NCBI RefSeq assembly: GCF_900107935.1
Contig: NZ_FNVG01000002.1
Coordinates: forward strand, 186,001-250,000
Reading direction: 5' to 3'
Length of the DNA stretch: 64,000 nt
Source: Vibrio hangzhouensis
Lineage (GTDB): Bacteria; Pseudomonadota; Gammaproteobacteria; Enterobacterales; Vibrionaceae
In this document: in pieces, positions 9,125 through 17,819 of the stretch
Layout of the letters: each line of letters opens with the position of its first letter
Position numbering within the stretch: the first letter of the stretch is position 1
Notes under the pieces: model-generated
What the model was told of the DNA's origin: nothing
The model's input: the letters and a program-made list of their open reading frames with translations, nothing else
The model's database searches: none
Translations under genes and position numbers: made by a program

Positions 9125-9307
9125 ATGAATCAAACGCTAGAAAAAGACATCGTTAACGCCATGCATCATTTGAATACAGACCAACTGAGGGACGTAAAAC
9201 GCTACGTTGAACGACTGTCCTGTCAGCGACGGATTGAACGACTGTTAACCGATGAAGAGCTCACTATGCTACGTGAGTTGAATGGGGAAAGAAGACATTA
9301 TCGGTAA
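9125..9307 (+). CDS. Small hypothetical protein, 60 aa
   Basis: A short helical, charged protein (LEKDIVNAMHHLNTDQLRDV, then RRIERLLTDEELTMLRELNG). It has a good ribosome site (AGAGGTGGTGCCGAT before ATG) and is followed within 20 bp by a textbook terminator, which together make it likely to be a real gene. I do not recognise a family. No membrane segment or signal peptide is present. Confidence 0.6.
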   Translation: MNQTLEKDIVNAMHHLNTDQLRDVKRYVERLSCQRRIERLLTDEELTMLRELNGERRHYR

Positions 9308-9327
9308 CGCCATTTAGGCAAAACAAC

Positions 9328-9353
9328 AAAGACCAGCTATGAGCTGGTCTTTT
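9328..9353 (+). terminator. Intrinsic terminator after the 60-aa ORF
   Basis: AAAGACCAGCT-atg-AGCTGGTCTTTT, an 11-bp stem with T-tract 20 bp past the stop codon. Confidence 0.8.
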
Positions 9354-9483
9354 GCATCGGACAATAAATAAGACAGCAATCCACTTGTGAAAGGTGCCTG
9401 TTTATTCACTGCAGCTAATCCATTTTACGAGTTCCCTCTATCTATATATAGAGGACACCAAAAAGTGACGCCGTCACATGGCG

Positions 9484-10491
9484 CTAATCGTTACGCCAAT
9501 GAATTTGCGCCGGAATGACCATCTGACTCGGACAATCTGCATTAGACGTACAGCGCCTCAGGCATTCGAGTGCGGCCGCGGCTAATGCTGGACAATCTTG
9601 CTCGATAGAATCAATTCGCAGCGGTAGGCAATCCAGAATAGAGTAGTTATCGAAGGTTGCTATCTTCATGGATAAGGTGTCGCCTGCGCCAAGAAGGTTG
9701 TGGTCATTGAGGTATCTGAGCACCCCTTCCAGAAGTGAATATGATGCCGTGAACAGACATCGAGGTAATCGACCCAGCGTTTGCACGCACTGGGACATCA
9801 TGTCATAACCACTTTGTGGTTGATAGTCGTGACTAAAGATAATATCCGTGTTGAGTTCGATACCATTCTCTTTCAAAGCATCCACATAGCCCTGATATCG
9901 ATCGCGACTGGGTGATAACTCAAACTGGCCACCTATGTAAGCACACTCATCATGATCTTGGGTCGTCTTTGACAGTAATGCCTTGGTCGCATCGTAGGCA
10001 TTGGTCGTTATAAAGTGGTAATGTGACGATTCAAACCTGCGGTCAAAAAAGACAATGGGTAAGTCCTTAGCTACAGACTGATAGTATCCGTCATCATTGT
10101 GGCACGAAGCCACCATGATGCCATCAACCTGACGATCAATCAGATTGCTGATCGCTTGTTGCTCTGTCATTGGATCGTCCTCCGTTGACGCAATCAATAG
10201 CTGGTATCCCGAAAGCAGACATAAACGCTCTAGTTCTTTTGCGATCGCTGCAAATCCCATGTTAAGTAAATCTGGGATCACCAAACCATAGGTGGAAGTT
10301 TTCTTGGATTTCAGGGCTCGGGCATAAACACTGGGTGAATAATTATTGGCTTTGATGACCTGCATTACCCGCTCTACCGTCTCCTTAGTGATCCGGTGCT
10401 TCTCAGCATGCCCGTTCAGGACAAAACTGACCGTCGATTTTGATACGCCCGCCAACTGTGCGATGTCAGCCAGTTTTAACTTTTTACTCAT
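9484..10491 (-). CDS. scrR: LacI family transcriptional regulator, ScrR/Cra-like
   Basis: A 335-residue regulator. An N-terminal LacI helix-turn-helix (KLADIAQLAGVSKSTVSFVL, residues 6-25) with hinge-helix YSPSVYARALKSKK is followed by a periplasmic-binding-protein-like effector domain (YGLVIPDLLNMGFAAIAKEL, then DGIMVASC, VFFDRRF). It is divergent from fructokinase with a perfect operator-like palindrome between the starts, so it probably represses that kinase, and itself, in response to fructose or sucrose. The symbol is tentative, because no sucrose hydrolase or PTS gene is adjacent. Confidence 0.8.
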   Translation of the reverse strand: MSKKLKLADIAQLAGVSKSTVSFVLNGHAEKHRITKETVERVMQVIKANNYSPSVYARALKSKKTSTYGLVIPDLLNMGFAAIAKELERLCLLSGYQLLIASTEDDPMTEQQAISNLIDRQVDGIMVASCHNDDGYYQSVAKDLPIVFFDRRFESSHYHFITTNAYDATKALLSKTTQDHDECAYIGGQFELSPSRDRYQGYVDALKENGIELNTDIIFSHDYQPQSGYDMMSQCVQTLGRLPRCLFTASYSLLEGVLRYLNDHNLLGAGDTLSMKIATFDNYSILDCLPLRIDSIEQDCPALAAAALECLRRCTSNADCPSQMVIPAQIHWRND

Positions 10492-10537
10492 TCCTATCCA
10501 CTTTCATTACTGAACGATCTTGTGACCACTCTAAGAT

Positions 10538-10553
10538 CGTGTTTGAGATCACA
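10538..10553. promoter_or_regulatory. Possible CRP site
   Basis: CGTGT-TTGAGA-TCACA matches CRP core positions in eight of ten. It lies in the divergent scrR/scrK promoter region upstream of the LacI-type operator. An overlapping inverted repeat ACGATCTT (10514-10521) / AAGATCGT (10533-10540) may be a second regulatory element. Confidence 0.35.
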
Positions 10554-10595
10554 GATTCATTTCAATCCATTGTTGGGCTATTAAAACACATTTTC

Positions 10596-10617
10596 TTTGC
10601 TAAATCGATTTAGTAAA
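10596..10617. promoter_or_regulatory. LacI-family operator between scrR and scrK
   Basis: Contains the perfect 14-bp palindrome CTAAATCGATTTAG (10600-10613), flanked symmetrically by TTT and AAA. A central CG is typical of LacI-family operators. It lies 35 bp before the fructokinase ATG, so it should overlap the promoter. Confidence 0.75.
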
Positions 10618-10651
10618 CTAACTATAAGCTAATTAATATAGGATTTTCGTT

Positions 10652-11572
10652 ATGAGCAAAGTATGGGTTACGGGTGATGCCGTTGTCGATTTGATCCCGG
10701 ATACCGAAGCGACTTACTTAAAGTGTCCGGGCGGTGCGCCAGCGAACGTCGCCGTGGCCATTGCTCGTCTTGGTGGTGAAACAGGTTTCTTTGGGCGAGT
10801 AGGACAAGATCCTCTGGGTCGTTTCATGAAGCAGACGCTAACAGAAGAGAAAGTAAATACTGACTTTATGTTATTAGACGAAGCACAACGCACATCAACC
10901 GTGATCGTAGATCTTGATGACAGTGGTGAACGCAGCTTTACATTTATGGTCAAACCCAGCGCAGATCAATTTATGCAAACCTCTGACATTCCAAGCTTTG
11001 CTAAAGGTGAATGGTTACACGTCTGCTCAATCGCGCTGGCAAATGAACCGAGTCGTGGAGCCACGCTCGAGGCCATGAAGCGTATTAAGGCAGCAGGTGG
11101 GTATGTAAGTTTTGACCCTAACCTGCGCGACGAGGTTTGGGGGGAGCAACGCTTAATCAAGCCCGTATGTCGTCAAGCAATTGCGCTCGCGGATGTGGTG
11201 AAGTTCTCGGATGACGAACTCATGTTCCTGACAGAAACTGACACTCTGGAAGCAGGAATTAGTGCACTCTCTGAGTTTTCAAACACACTAGTGCTGATCA
11301 CTCAGGGGGCGAAGGGTGCATTGGCCATTCGTGGTGAACAGCAGCAGTTAATTGCCGGAACGCCGGTGAAACCCGTCGACACCACTGGTGCAGGTGATGC
11401 CTTTGTAGGAGGCTTATTGACTCGACTTTCGAAGAGCGCCGATTGGGACAATGATGAAACTATCCACGACGCGGTACGTTGGGCAAATGGCTGCGGCGCT
11501 TTGGCGACCACTCAAAAAGGCGCAATGACCGCCCTGCCAAATGAACAGGCATTGTTGGCATATATAAGCTAG
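10652..11572 (+). CDS. scrK: PfkB family fructokinase
   Basis: A 306-residue sugar kinase of the ribokinase/PfkB fold, expected to phosphorylate fructose to fructose 6-phosphate with ATP in the cytosol. It has the N-terminal GG motif (CPGGAPANVAVAIARLG, about residues 26-42), the sugar-binding DPLGRF segment, and the anion-hole/catalytic-base motif DTTGAGDAFVGGLL (about 243-256). Divergence from a ScrR-like regulator supports a sucrose/fructose role; aminoimidazole-riboside kinase is a close relative that cannot be excluded by sequence alone. The ribosome site (ATAGGATTTTCGTT) is good. Confidence 0.85.
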   Translation: MSKVWVTGDAVVDLIPDTEATYLKCPGGAPANVAVAIARLGGETGFFGRVGQDPLGRFMKQTLTEEKVNTDFMLLDEAQRTSTVIVDLDDSGERSFTFMVKPSADQFMQTSDIPSFAKGEWLHVCSIALANEPSRGATLEAMKRIKAAGGYVSFDPNLRDEVWGEQRLIKPVCRQAIALADVVKFSDDELMFLTETDTLEAGISALSEFSNTLVLITQGAKGALAIRGEQQQLIAGTPVKPVDTTGAGDAFVGGLLTRLSKSADWDNDETIHDAVRWANGCGALATTQKGAMTALPNEQALLAYIS

Positions 11573-11664
11573 AGTGACTGACAAAGTACCTCGTTCGTCA
11601 AAGATGTCGAACTTCCAGGTGTGACTTGCCACAACAAACCCCGTTGTCGCTCACTCGCTATGAT

Positions 11665-11693
11665 AAGCTCGCACGAAACTGCGAGCTTTTTTA
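11665..11693 (+). terminator. Intrinsic terminator between convergent scrK and GNAT genes
   Basis: AAGCTCGCA-cgaaac-TGCGAGCTT followed by TTTTAT. It overlaps the last codon of the convergent GNAT gene and lies about 90 bp after the fructokinase stop. Confidence 0.8.
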
Positions 11694-12230
11694 TACTAGC
11701 TCGCTACAGCGTTCCAGCAGCTTCGCTGGTGACGCCCAGGTATATACAAATTCATCAACATATTTACCACATGGCGACTCACCGCGTTGCTTCAGTGCTT
11801 TGTGACCACCGATGGATTCGTAGAATTTGATAGCACTGTTGTTCTCAGCCAGCACTTCCAGAAATACGCCGTTATCAGGGTAATATTTTTCAGCCCACTG
11901 ACCTGCTTGGGCAATCAATTGCTTGGCTATGCCTCGCCCTTGAGCTGCTGACTTCACATGTAGGTTATCAATGATGGTGCCATAATCGGCATTGTGATTC
12001 CCGAAAAGGCAAATAAATCCAAGCAGTTCCCCTTTTTCTTCTGCAATCACAACGTGTTGACTGAATGGTGGGTTTAACAATCTTGTTTGCCAGATCAGAC
12101 TTTTGTCTTCCAATACGCCTTCATCCAGATATGACTGACGCATTATGCCTTGATACGCTTTCTGCCAGCTTTCCGCATGCAGCTCTGCCACATTCTGATA
12201 GTCAGAATATTCTGCTACTCTAAATTCCAT
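11691..12230 (-). CDS. GNAT family N-acetyltransferase
   Basis: A 179-residue acetyltransferase with the acetyl-CoA pyrophosphate loop QGRGIAKQL (about residues 97-105) preceded by strand IIDNLHVKSA, and the later ENNSAIKFYESIGGH motif typical of the fold. The acceptor substrate cannot be read from the sequence. It is a single gene, convergent with fructokinase and separated from manA by that gene's terminator. Confidence 0.85.
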   Translation of the reverse strand: MEFRVAEYSDYQNVAELHAESWQKAYQGIMRQSYLDEGVLEDKSLIWQTRLLNPPFSQHVVIAEEKGELLGFICLFGNHNADYGTIIDNLHVKSAAQGRGIAKQLIAQAGQWAEKYYPDNGVFLEVLAENNSAIKFYESIGGHKALKQRGESPCGKYVDEFVYTWASPAKLLERCSELV

Positions 12231-12340
12231 TTAATAGTACCTACTGCTTCACATTTTACAAATCCTTTAATTACATACTAATTATCTGCAACTAAATTGC
12301 AAACCGTGCTGTACATCTAATAGGCAGCCAGATCAAAAAA

Positions 12341-12364
12341 AGGGAGATCTTTCACGATCTCCCT
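12341..12364 (-). terminator. Intrinsic terminator of manA
   Basis: AGGGAGATC-tttcac-GATCTCCCT with a seven-base A run on its left (12335-12341), giving a U-tract on the minus transcript, 40 bp past the manA stop. Confidence 0.8.
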
Positions 12365-12403
12365 TCAAACGTATGATAACTAAACCACCAGCAGAACTTT
12401 TCT

Positions 12404-13594
12404 CTAGCAGAAAGCGCGGGCAAATTTACCAGTACAGGTTACGGTATAGTTATCTGCTGAAGCTGGTATGAACACCGAGTGACCACGCTGAACCGTCATG
12501 GTCTCGCCGCTCGAGTGCGTCAGCTCCACAGGCTCATCCAATGCAAACAAAATTTCTGGTGTGCTCACATGCACACAACGGTCTTGTTGGCCTGTATAAA
12601 CGCTGAACTTGAAGTCTTCAACGGGAATTGGGTAGTGTTCAGCTCCGTTATCCAACTCTGGCACTGTCAGTAGCTCTGCGCGCACTTTCGGTTCAAATAT
12701 GGTACAAGCAGCAAGCTCTTCAACATCAATGTGCTTTGGAGTGAGACCAGCGCGAAGTACATTGTCTGAGCTTGCCATGATCTCAAGTCCCGTTCCCCGA
12801 CAGTATGCATGCGGTGTACAGGCGTGAAGGAACATGGCCTCCCCTGGCTCCAGTGTCAATACATGCAAAAACAGCGGCGAGAACAGACCTATATCTCCGG
12901 GATACAGATCTTTAAGCCATTGAATCAACTCGAACGTTTCATCGTCTTGCTGAGCTTCAGCAAACGACAGCAGTTTATCTAGTGCGGCATCTTTTACTTC
13001 ACCATCAAGCTTCAGCATCGAGACAAACAGAGCCTCAAGACCTTCAGCGTTCAACGACGCCTTGTACGCATCAATAAGACCAGCAAGTTCAGCAATATTC
13101 AGCTGTTCAAAGTTCGCCAAAATTTCTTCATAAGGACGGAATCCGTTCATGGCTTGATAACGCGTGAGCGCGTAGACCAGTTCCGGTTTATGGTTAGGAT
13201 CTTTGTAGTTTCGGTTGCCTGCTGTACGGGCGATACCTGCTGACTCTTCTTTTGCAAAGCCCTGTTCTGCCTGAATTTTACTTGGGTGCACCTGGATAGA
13301 AAGCGCACTGGCCGCCGCCAACACTTTGAAAAGGTATGGAAGCTCACCAAATTTGTCATCTATGGCTTGACCTAATACCGCACTCTTGTTGGCATTAACA
13401 AACTCATCCAAACGAACCGACTCTCCTGCGGCTGTGACTTTAGAGCAACCGCCCGAATGCGCCCCCATCCAGATCTCTGCCTGAGGTTTGTTTTCTGGGT
13501 TCTCGAGACCAAACAGAGAGTGAATCGACGTTACACTGCCCCAGGCGTAATCTTGGATAACGTTTTCCATAGGTAAGAAGTATTGCTGTGTCAT
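12404..13594 (-). CDS. manA: Mannose-6-phosphate isomerase, class I
   Basis: Zinc-dependent interconversion of mannose 6-phosphate and fructose 6-phosphate in the cytosol. The 396-residue protein starts MENVIQDYAWGS and shows the family zinc and active-site segments SIQVHPSK (about residues 97-104), DPNHKPELVYAL and LHACTPHAYCRGTGLEIMASSDNVLRAG (split around residues 260-285). It ends in a small cupin-like domain. Type and length match the enterobacterial ManA. It forms a single-gene unit behind a leader with striking inverted repeats. Confidence 0.93.
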   Translation of the reverse strand: MTQQYFLPMENVIQDYAWGSVTSIHSLFGLENPENKPQAEIWMGAHSGGCSKVTAAGESVRLDEFVNANKSAVLGQAIDDKFGELPYLFKVLAAASALSIQVHPSKIQAEQGFAKEESAGIARTAGNRNYKDPNHKPELVYALTRYQAMNGFRPYEEILANFEQLNIAELAGLIDAYKASLNAEGLEALFVSMLKLDGEVKDAALDKLLSFAEAQQDDETFELIQWLKDLYPGDIGLFSPLFLHVLTLEPGEAMFLHACTPHAYCRGTGLEIMASSDNVLRAGLTPKHIDVEELAACTIFEPKVRAELLTVPELDNGAEHYPIPVEDFKFSVYTGQQDRCVHVSTPEILFALDEPVELTHSSGETMTVQRGHSVFIPASADNYTVTCTGKFARAFC

Positions 13595-13626
13595 TTTTCA
13601 GTCCAAGCGATAGTTTTAATAATCTT

Positions 13627-13676
13627 GATAAGTATTCGCTTATCGTCCGGAGACTTTTCTCAAACGAATACTTATC
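13627..13676 (-). promoter_or_regulatory. Overlapping inverted repeats in the manA upstream region
   Basis: GATAAGTATTCG (13627-13638) is the exact reverse complement of CGAATACTTATC (13665-13676), 26 bp apart. The left arm also folds locally as GATAAG-tattcg-CTTATC (13627-13644), so two mutually exclusive stems share the same strand. The block ends 33 bp before the manA start codon. It could be an mRNA leader switch or a pair of operators; neither is proven. Confidence 0.45.
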
Positions 13677-13857
13677 CAGACTTTATCCGTTGATAATGTA
13701 GCGAAGCTCACCATCCGCTAAGTTGATCACTCTCAATTTGTATACACAAATCTACATTTATTTCTAAAAACTTTATAGTTTTGACAGATGAATGACAGGA
13801 AATATATCAGTTCGCAAACGGGATTCCAACTTTAGCGATAGTTTGCATAGAACAAGA

Positions 13858-13888
13858 AAGCCCCCTCGGGCTCGAATCGAGGGGGCTT
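13858..13888 (-). terminator. Terminator at the end of the agmatine/putrescine operon
   Basis: AAGCCCCCTCG / CGAGGGGGCTT, an 11-bp GC-rich stem with a 9-base loop, 34 bp past the gabT stop on the minus strand. Confidence 0.8.
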
Positions 13889-13921
13889 GGTCTGGTGGAG
13901 CATCTATTGAAGTAAGGGGGA

Positions 13922-15196
13922 TTACTTCGCTACATCCTTAATAATGGCTTCAAGTTTATCCAAACCTTCAGCCAGAACTTCAGACTCGATAGTAAGTGGA
14001 GGAAGCAGACGAATAACGTTCGCTTTCACACCACAAGACAGCAGAATCAAACCATTTTCCTGTGCTTTGCCAATGACCGCTTTAGTCACGTCCTGCAGTG
14101 GTTGACCTGAATCTGGATCGGCAAATTCGATAGCCATCATCGCGCCGTGGGTACGAATTTCAGCAATAGCCGGCACAGTTTTCTGAAGCTCTGAAATTCG
14201 AGCATTCACGACTTCACCAATGGCCTGTGCTTTTTGGCATAGTTGCTCTTCTTCAATAATTTTCAGTACTTCCAGACCTGCGATACAGCCCAGTGGAGAG
14301 CCCGCGTACGTACCACCCAGTCCGCCTGGTAATGCCGAGTCCATCACATCCGCTTTACCTACCACAGCAGAAATTGGGAACCCACCGGCAATACCTTTGG
14401 CCATCGTCATCAAATCTGGTTCTATCTCCAGATACTCTGTCGCAAACATCTTACCGGTACGGGCAAAACCGGTCTGAATCTCGTCAGCAATCAACAATAT
14501 TCCATGCTTGTCACACAACTCGCGAACTGCCTTAGCAAACTCGACAGGAGCCATGTAGAAACCGCCCTCACCCTGGACCGGTTCAAAGATGATCGCCGCG
14601 ACACGGCTTGCTTCAATATCGCAGGCAAAAAGATCGTCAAGTGCCTGCAGACTGTCCTGAACGCTGATACCGTGCAGCGCATTTGGGTAAGGCGCGTGGA
14701 AAATTTCGTTCGGGAAGGGACCGAAGCCCGCTTTATAAGGTGCAATCTTACCTGTCAGACCCATCGTCATGTTAGTACGACCGTGGAAGCCACCTTTAAA
14801 TGCAATAACACCACTACGGCCAGTATGTGCACGCGCAACTTTTACTGCATTTTCAACCGCTTCCGCACCTGTTGTCAGGAAGATCGCTTTTTTCTCGGTG
14901 TTGCCCGGTGCCAGTTCTGTCAGCTTTTCAGCAAGCTCAACAAAAGACTCATAAGGGGTCACCATTGCACAGGTATGCGAGAAGTTGTCGATTTGTGCTT
15001 TTACCGCCTCGGTGATACGAGAGTGTGAGTGACCCGTATTAGTCACTGCGATGCCTGCCGCAAAATCAATGTATTTGTTGCCATCAACATCCCACACATG
15101 GGCGTTGTCTGCCTTTTCAACATACAGTGGGTAAAGTGCGCCCATGCCCTGAGCGATAACTTTGCTTCTTCTTTCGTGTAATTGTTGGTTTTTCAT
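13922..15196 (-). CDS. gabT: 4-aminobutyrate-2-oxoglutarate transaminase
   Basis: PLP enzyme that moves the amino group of GABA to 2-oxoglutarate, giving succinate semialdehyde and glutamate. The 424-residue class III aminotransferase has LTTGAEAVENAVKVARAHTG (about 106-125), GGFHGRT, the DEIQTGFARTGKMFA segment with the cofactor Asp, and the PLP lysine in MAKGIAGGFPISAVVG (about 267). It is the last gene of the minus-strand puu-agu-gab run, 32 bp after gabD. It could equally be called puuE, given the pathway it closes. Confidence 0.92.
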   Translation of the reverse strand: MKNQQLHERRSKVIAQGMGALYPLYVEKADNAHVWDVDGNKYIDFAAGIAVTNTGHSHSRITEAVKAQIDNFSHTCAMVTPYESFVELAEKLTELAPGNTEKKAIFLTTGAEAVENAVKVARAHTGRSGVIAFKGGFHGRTNMTMGLTGKIAPYKAGFGPFPNEIFHAPYPNALHGISVQDSLQALDDLFACDIEASRVAAIIFEPVQGEGGFYMAPVEFAKAVRELCDKHGILLIADEIQTGFARTGKMFATEYLEIEPDLMTMAKGIAGGFPISAVVGKADVMDSALPGGLGGTYAGSPLGCIAGLEVLKIIEEEQLCQKAQAIGEVVNARISELQKTVPAIAEIRTHGAMMAIEFADPDSGQPLQDVTKAVIGKAQENGLILLSCGVKANVIRLLPPLTIESEVLAEGLDKLEAIIKDVAK

Positions 15197-15228
15197 TGCC
15201 TAATCCTTTAAATGTTATCGCTAAACGT

Positions 15229-16656
15229 TTAGTTGCCGCCAAAGCACAGGTATTTCACGTCCATATATTCGTCGATACCTTGCTTCGCACCTTCACGTCC
15301 GATACCCGATTGCTTCACTCCGCCAAACGGAGCAACTTCGGTAGAAATAATGCCTTCGTTGATGCCTACCATGCCGTATTCAAGCGCCTCAGCAACTTTC
15401 CAGACACGGTGGATGTTCTGGCTGTAGAAGTATGAAGCCAGACCGTAGATAGTGTCGTTCGCCATCTCGATAAGCTCTTCATCCGTTTCAAAACGGATGA
15501 CAGGAGCAACCGGACCAAAGATCTCTTCCTGAACGATGTCCATATTGTGTTTGACATCTTTGAGAACTACCGGCTGCATAAACAGCCCATCCAATTGTTT
15601 CAGCGGTGTCGCCGGAACCGCACCCTGTTCAATAGCACGGTCGATCAAAGCCTGAATGCCCTGCTTGGCGCTTTCATTGATCACTGGACCAATATTGACA
15701 CCGTCTTCCAGCCCATTGCCGATCTTCAGTTGCTGAACAGCGGCATCAAACTTAGCGACAAATTCATCGTAAACATTGCTGTGCACATAGAAACGGTTGG
15801 CACACACACAAGTTTGTCCTGCATTGCGGAATTTAGAGGCCATTGCCCCCTGAACGGCCGCGTCAATGTCCGCATCATCAAAAACGATGAACGGTGCGTT
15901 ACCACCCAGCTCCATAGAGGTACGTTTGATATCTTTTGCCGATTGCGCCATCAGCACACTGCCCACTTGGGTGGAACCGGTAAACGACAGCTTTCTAATC
16001 AATGGATGGGAAGTGAAGATCGCACCAATTTTACGAGAGCTCTCGCCCAGAACCACTTGAAGTGCATCTTTTGGTACGCCAGCCTGATAGGCCAACTCAA
16101 CAATAGCGAAAGCCGACAGTGGGGTTGAATCAGACGGCTTAACGACAAAGCTACAGCCTGCTGCTAACGCTGGTCCCGCTTTACGCGTGATCATGGCGAT
16201 AGGGAAATTCCACGGAGTGATCGCACAAGCGACGCCAATAGGTTGCTTAATGGTCACGATTCGCTTGTCTGCGGTTGGGCCCGGAATAGAGTCACCGTAG
16301 GTGCGCTTCGCTTCTTCCGCAAACCACTCGATAAAACTGGCACCGTAAAGCACTTCGCCTGCGGCTTCGGCCAATGGCTTGCCTTGTTCCACTGTCATGA
16401 TTCTTGCGAGATCATCTTTGTTCTCCAAGATCAACTGATACCAGCGGTTTAGTATGGTCGCGCGCGATTTCGCCGGCAGCTTAGCCCACTCTTTTTGTGC
16501 GACGTGCGCACGTTCGATCGCGTCCATTAATTCAGGCTCGGATGAAATAGGCGCATGGCCAACAATATCTCCCGTCGCCGGGTTAGTTACTGCAACTGCA
16601 TTATCCGCAGCCGTCACCATAAAGGACAGTAAGCTCTTGTTTTTAATTTGCTGCAT
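15229..16656 (-). CDS. gabD: NAD(P)-dependent succinate-semialdehyde dehydrogenase
   Basis: Oxidises succinate semialdehyde to succinate, feeding the TCA cycle. The 475-residue aldehyde dehydrogenase has the cofactor segment ITPWNFPIAMITRKAGPALA, the active-site Glu in SMELGGNAPFIVFDDAD and the nucleophile Cys in NAGQTCVCANRF (about residue 281). The CVCAN arrangement is usual for GabD. Upstream AAGGAATCACC is a good ribosome site. It sits between aguA (69 bp) and gabT (32 bp) in the same direction. Confidence 0.9.
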   Translation of the reverse strand: MQQIKNKSLLSFMVTAADNAVAVTNPATGDIVGHAPISSEPELMDAIERAHVAQKEWAKLPAKSRATILNRWYQLILENKDDLARIMTVEQGKPLAEAAGEVLYGASFIEWFAEEAKRTYGDSIPGPTADKRIVTIKQPIGVACAITPWNFPIAMITRKAGPALAAGCSFVVKPSDSTPLSAFAIVELAYQAGVPKDALQVVLGESSRKIGAIFTSHPLIRKLSFTGSTQVGSVLMAQSAKDIKRTSMELGGNAPFIVFDDADIDAAVQGAMASKFRNAGQTCVCANRFYVHSNVYDEFVAKFDAAVQQLKIGNGLEDGVNIGPVINESAKQGIQALIDRAIEQGAVPATPLKQLDGLFMQPVVLKDVKHNMDIVQEEIFGPVAPVIRFETDEELIEMANDTIYGLASYFYSQNIHRVWKVAEALEYGMVGINEGIISTEVAPFGGVKQSGIGREGAKQGIDEYMDVKYLCFGGN

Positions 16657-16725
16657 GGTGATTCCTTTTGTTTTTTAACGCTCCAATTTGGGGAGCATTC
16701 CCGTGAATAAAGTAAGCAGATGGCA

Positions 16726-17808
16726 CTAGGCGGGTATCTGCTGAGTAATGCAGTGAATATTGCCACCGCCTAAGAGCACTTCCCGAGTAGATATTCCTAC
16801 GATTTCATATTCTGGTAATGCGTTTGTCAGAATTTCGATAGCAATTTTGTCGTACTGTTCATCGAGCAGGGGCAGGAAGATATGCCCATTCACCATCAGA
16901 AAATTGGCGTATGATGCACTCAATCGCTCCCCCTCTTGACGATTCATACCGTCACTCATTTCGATGCCGTTTGCCTCATTTTCAGAGTAGTACAACGGCC
17001 CCGGAACCGGGATCTTAACCACTTCAATCGCGCGCCCCTTTGCATCGGTTTGTGCATTCAATGCAGCCAGCGCTTCTCGAGAAAGCTTGAACTGAGGATC
17101 AAAGGGATCATCAGTCCAGCTCAGTATGACTTTTCCTGGTGCAACTACGTGTAACAGGTTGTCAACGTGGCCATCGGTTTCATCGTTAAACAAGCCTTTT
17201 GGTAGCCAGACCACTTTGCTGACCCCCAGATATTCACCCAGTAACTGCTCAATTTGCGACTTGCTGAGTTGCGGGTTGCGGCCAGGGCTCAGCAGACACT
17301 CTTCTGTGGTATAGAGCGTCCCTTCACCGTCTGTGTGAATCGCACCACCTTCAAGAACAAAGGGCGCTCTATAATGATCAATGCCCAGTACGTCACAAAC
17401 AGAGGCCGCGACTTTGTCATCATCGCTCCAGTCGTCATACAAACCATTGAAATCACCACCCCAGGCATTGAACTTCCAACTCACACCTCGGCGTTCCCCG
17501 GCTTCATTAACAATAACCGTTGGCCCGATATCACGCATCCAAGAGTCATTAAATGCCATCTCTACCAGCTTGACCGAAGAGTGCAGCAAAGAACGCGCCT
17601 TCTCGTACTGTTGAGAACTGACGGCCACTGAAACACAAACCACTTCTGCAATCGCGTTGGCGACGTTAGCAAACGTCTGCTGCGCCGGTTTTGCCCCGTC
17701 ACGCCAGTTATCACCGCGTTCTGGCCACGCAAGCCACACTTCACGTACTGGTTCGAACTCAGCCGGAAAGTAGAATCCATCTTGCCTAGGAGTTGTGGTG
17801 AGTTTCAT
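16726..17808 (-). CDS. aguA: Agmatine deiminase
   Basis: Hydrolyses agmatine to N-carbamoylputrescine and ammonia in the cytosol. The 360-residue PAD-fold enzyme has N-terminal FYFPAEFEPVREVWLAWPE, the active-site FNDSWMRDIGPT (about 87-98), the Asp/His region NDETDGHVDNLLH and the catalytic Cys in GGGNIHCITQQ (about 354). Its ribosome site GAGGTGAACT is strong. It follows aguB by 11 bp, so the two are almost certainly co-translated; together they convert agmatine to putrescine. Confidence 0.95.
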   Translation of the reverse strand: MKLTTTPRQDGFYFPAEFEPVREVWLAWPERGDNWRDGAKPAQQTFANVANAIAEVVCVSVAVSSQQYEKARSLLHSSVKLVEMAFNDSWMRDIGPTVIVNEAGERRGVSWKFNAWGGDFNGLYDDWSDDDKVAASVCDVLGIDHYRAPFVLEGGAIHTDGEGTLYTTEECLLSPGRNPQLSKSQIEQLLGEYLGVSKVVWLPKGLFNDETDGHVDNLLHVVAPGKVILSWTDDPFDPQFKLSREALAALNAQTDAKGRAIEVVKIPVPGPLYYSENEANGIEMSDGMNRQEGERLSASYANFLMVNGHIFLPLLDEQYDKIAIEILTNALPEYEIVGISTREVLLGGGNIHCITQQIPA

Positions 17809-17819
17809 AGTTCACCTCA

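Larger units (their letters stand above)
13595..13921. other. Intergenic region between manA and gabT, 327 bp
   Basis: Contains the manA upstream repeats and, next to gabT, that operon's terminator. The middle (13690-13850) is AT-rich and shows no ORF with a plausible start. Confidence 0.5.

Noticed and set aside
14504-15028. Plus-strand ORF of 174 codons
   Set aside because: It lies wholly antisense to gabT, whose conserved motifs fix the coding strand.
15547-16128. Plus-strand ORF of 193 codons
   Set aside because: Antisense shadow of gabD with no recognisable domain.
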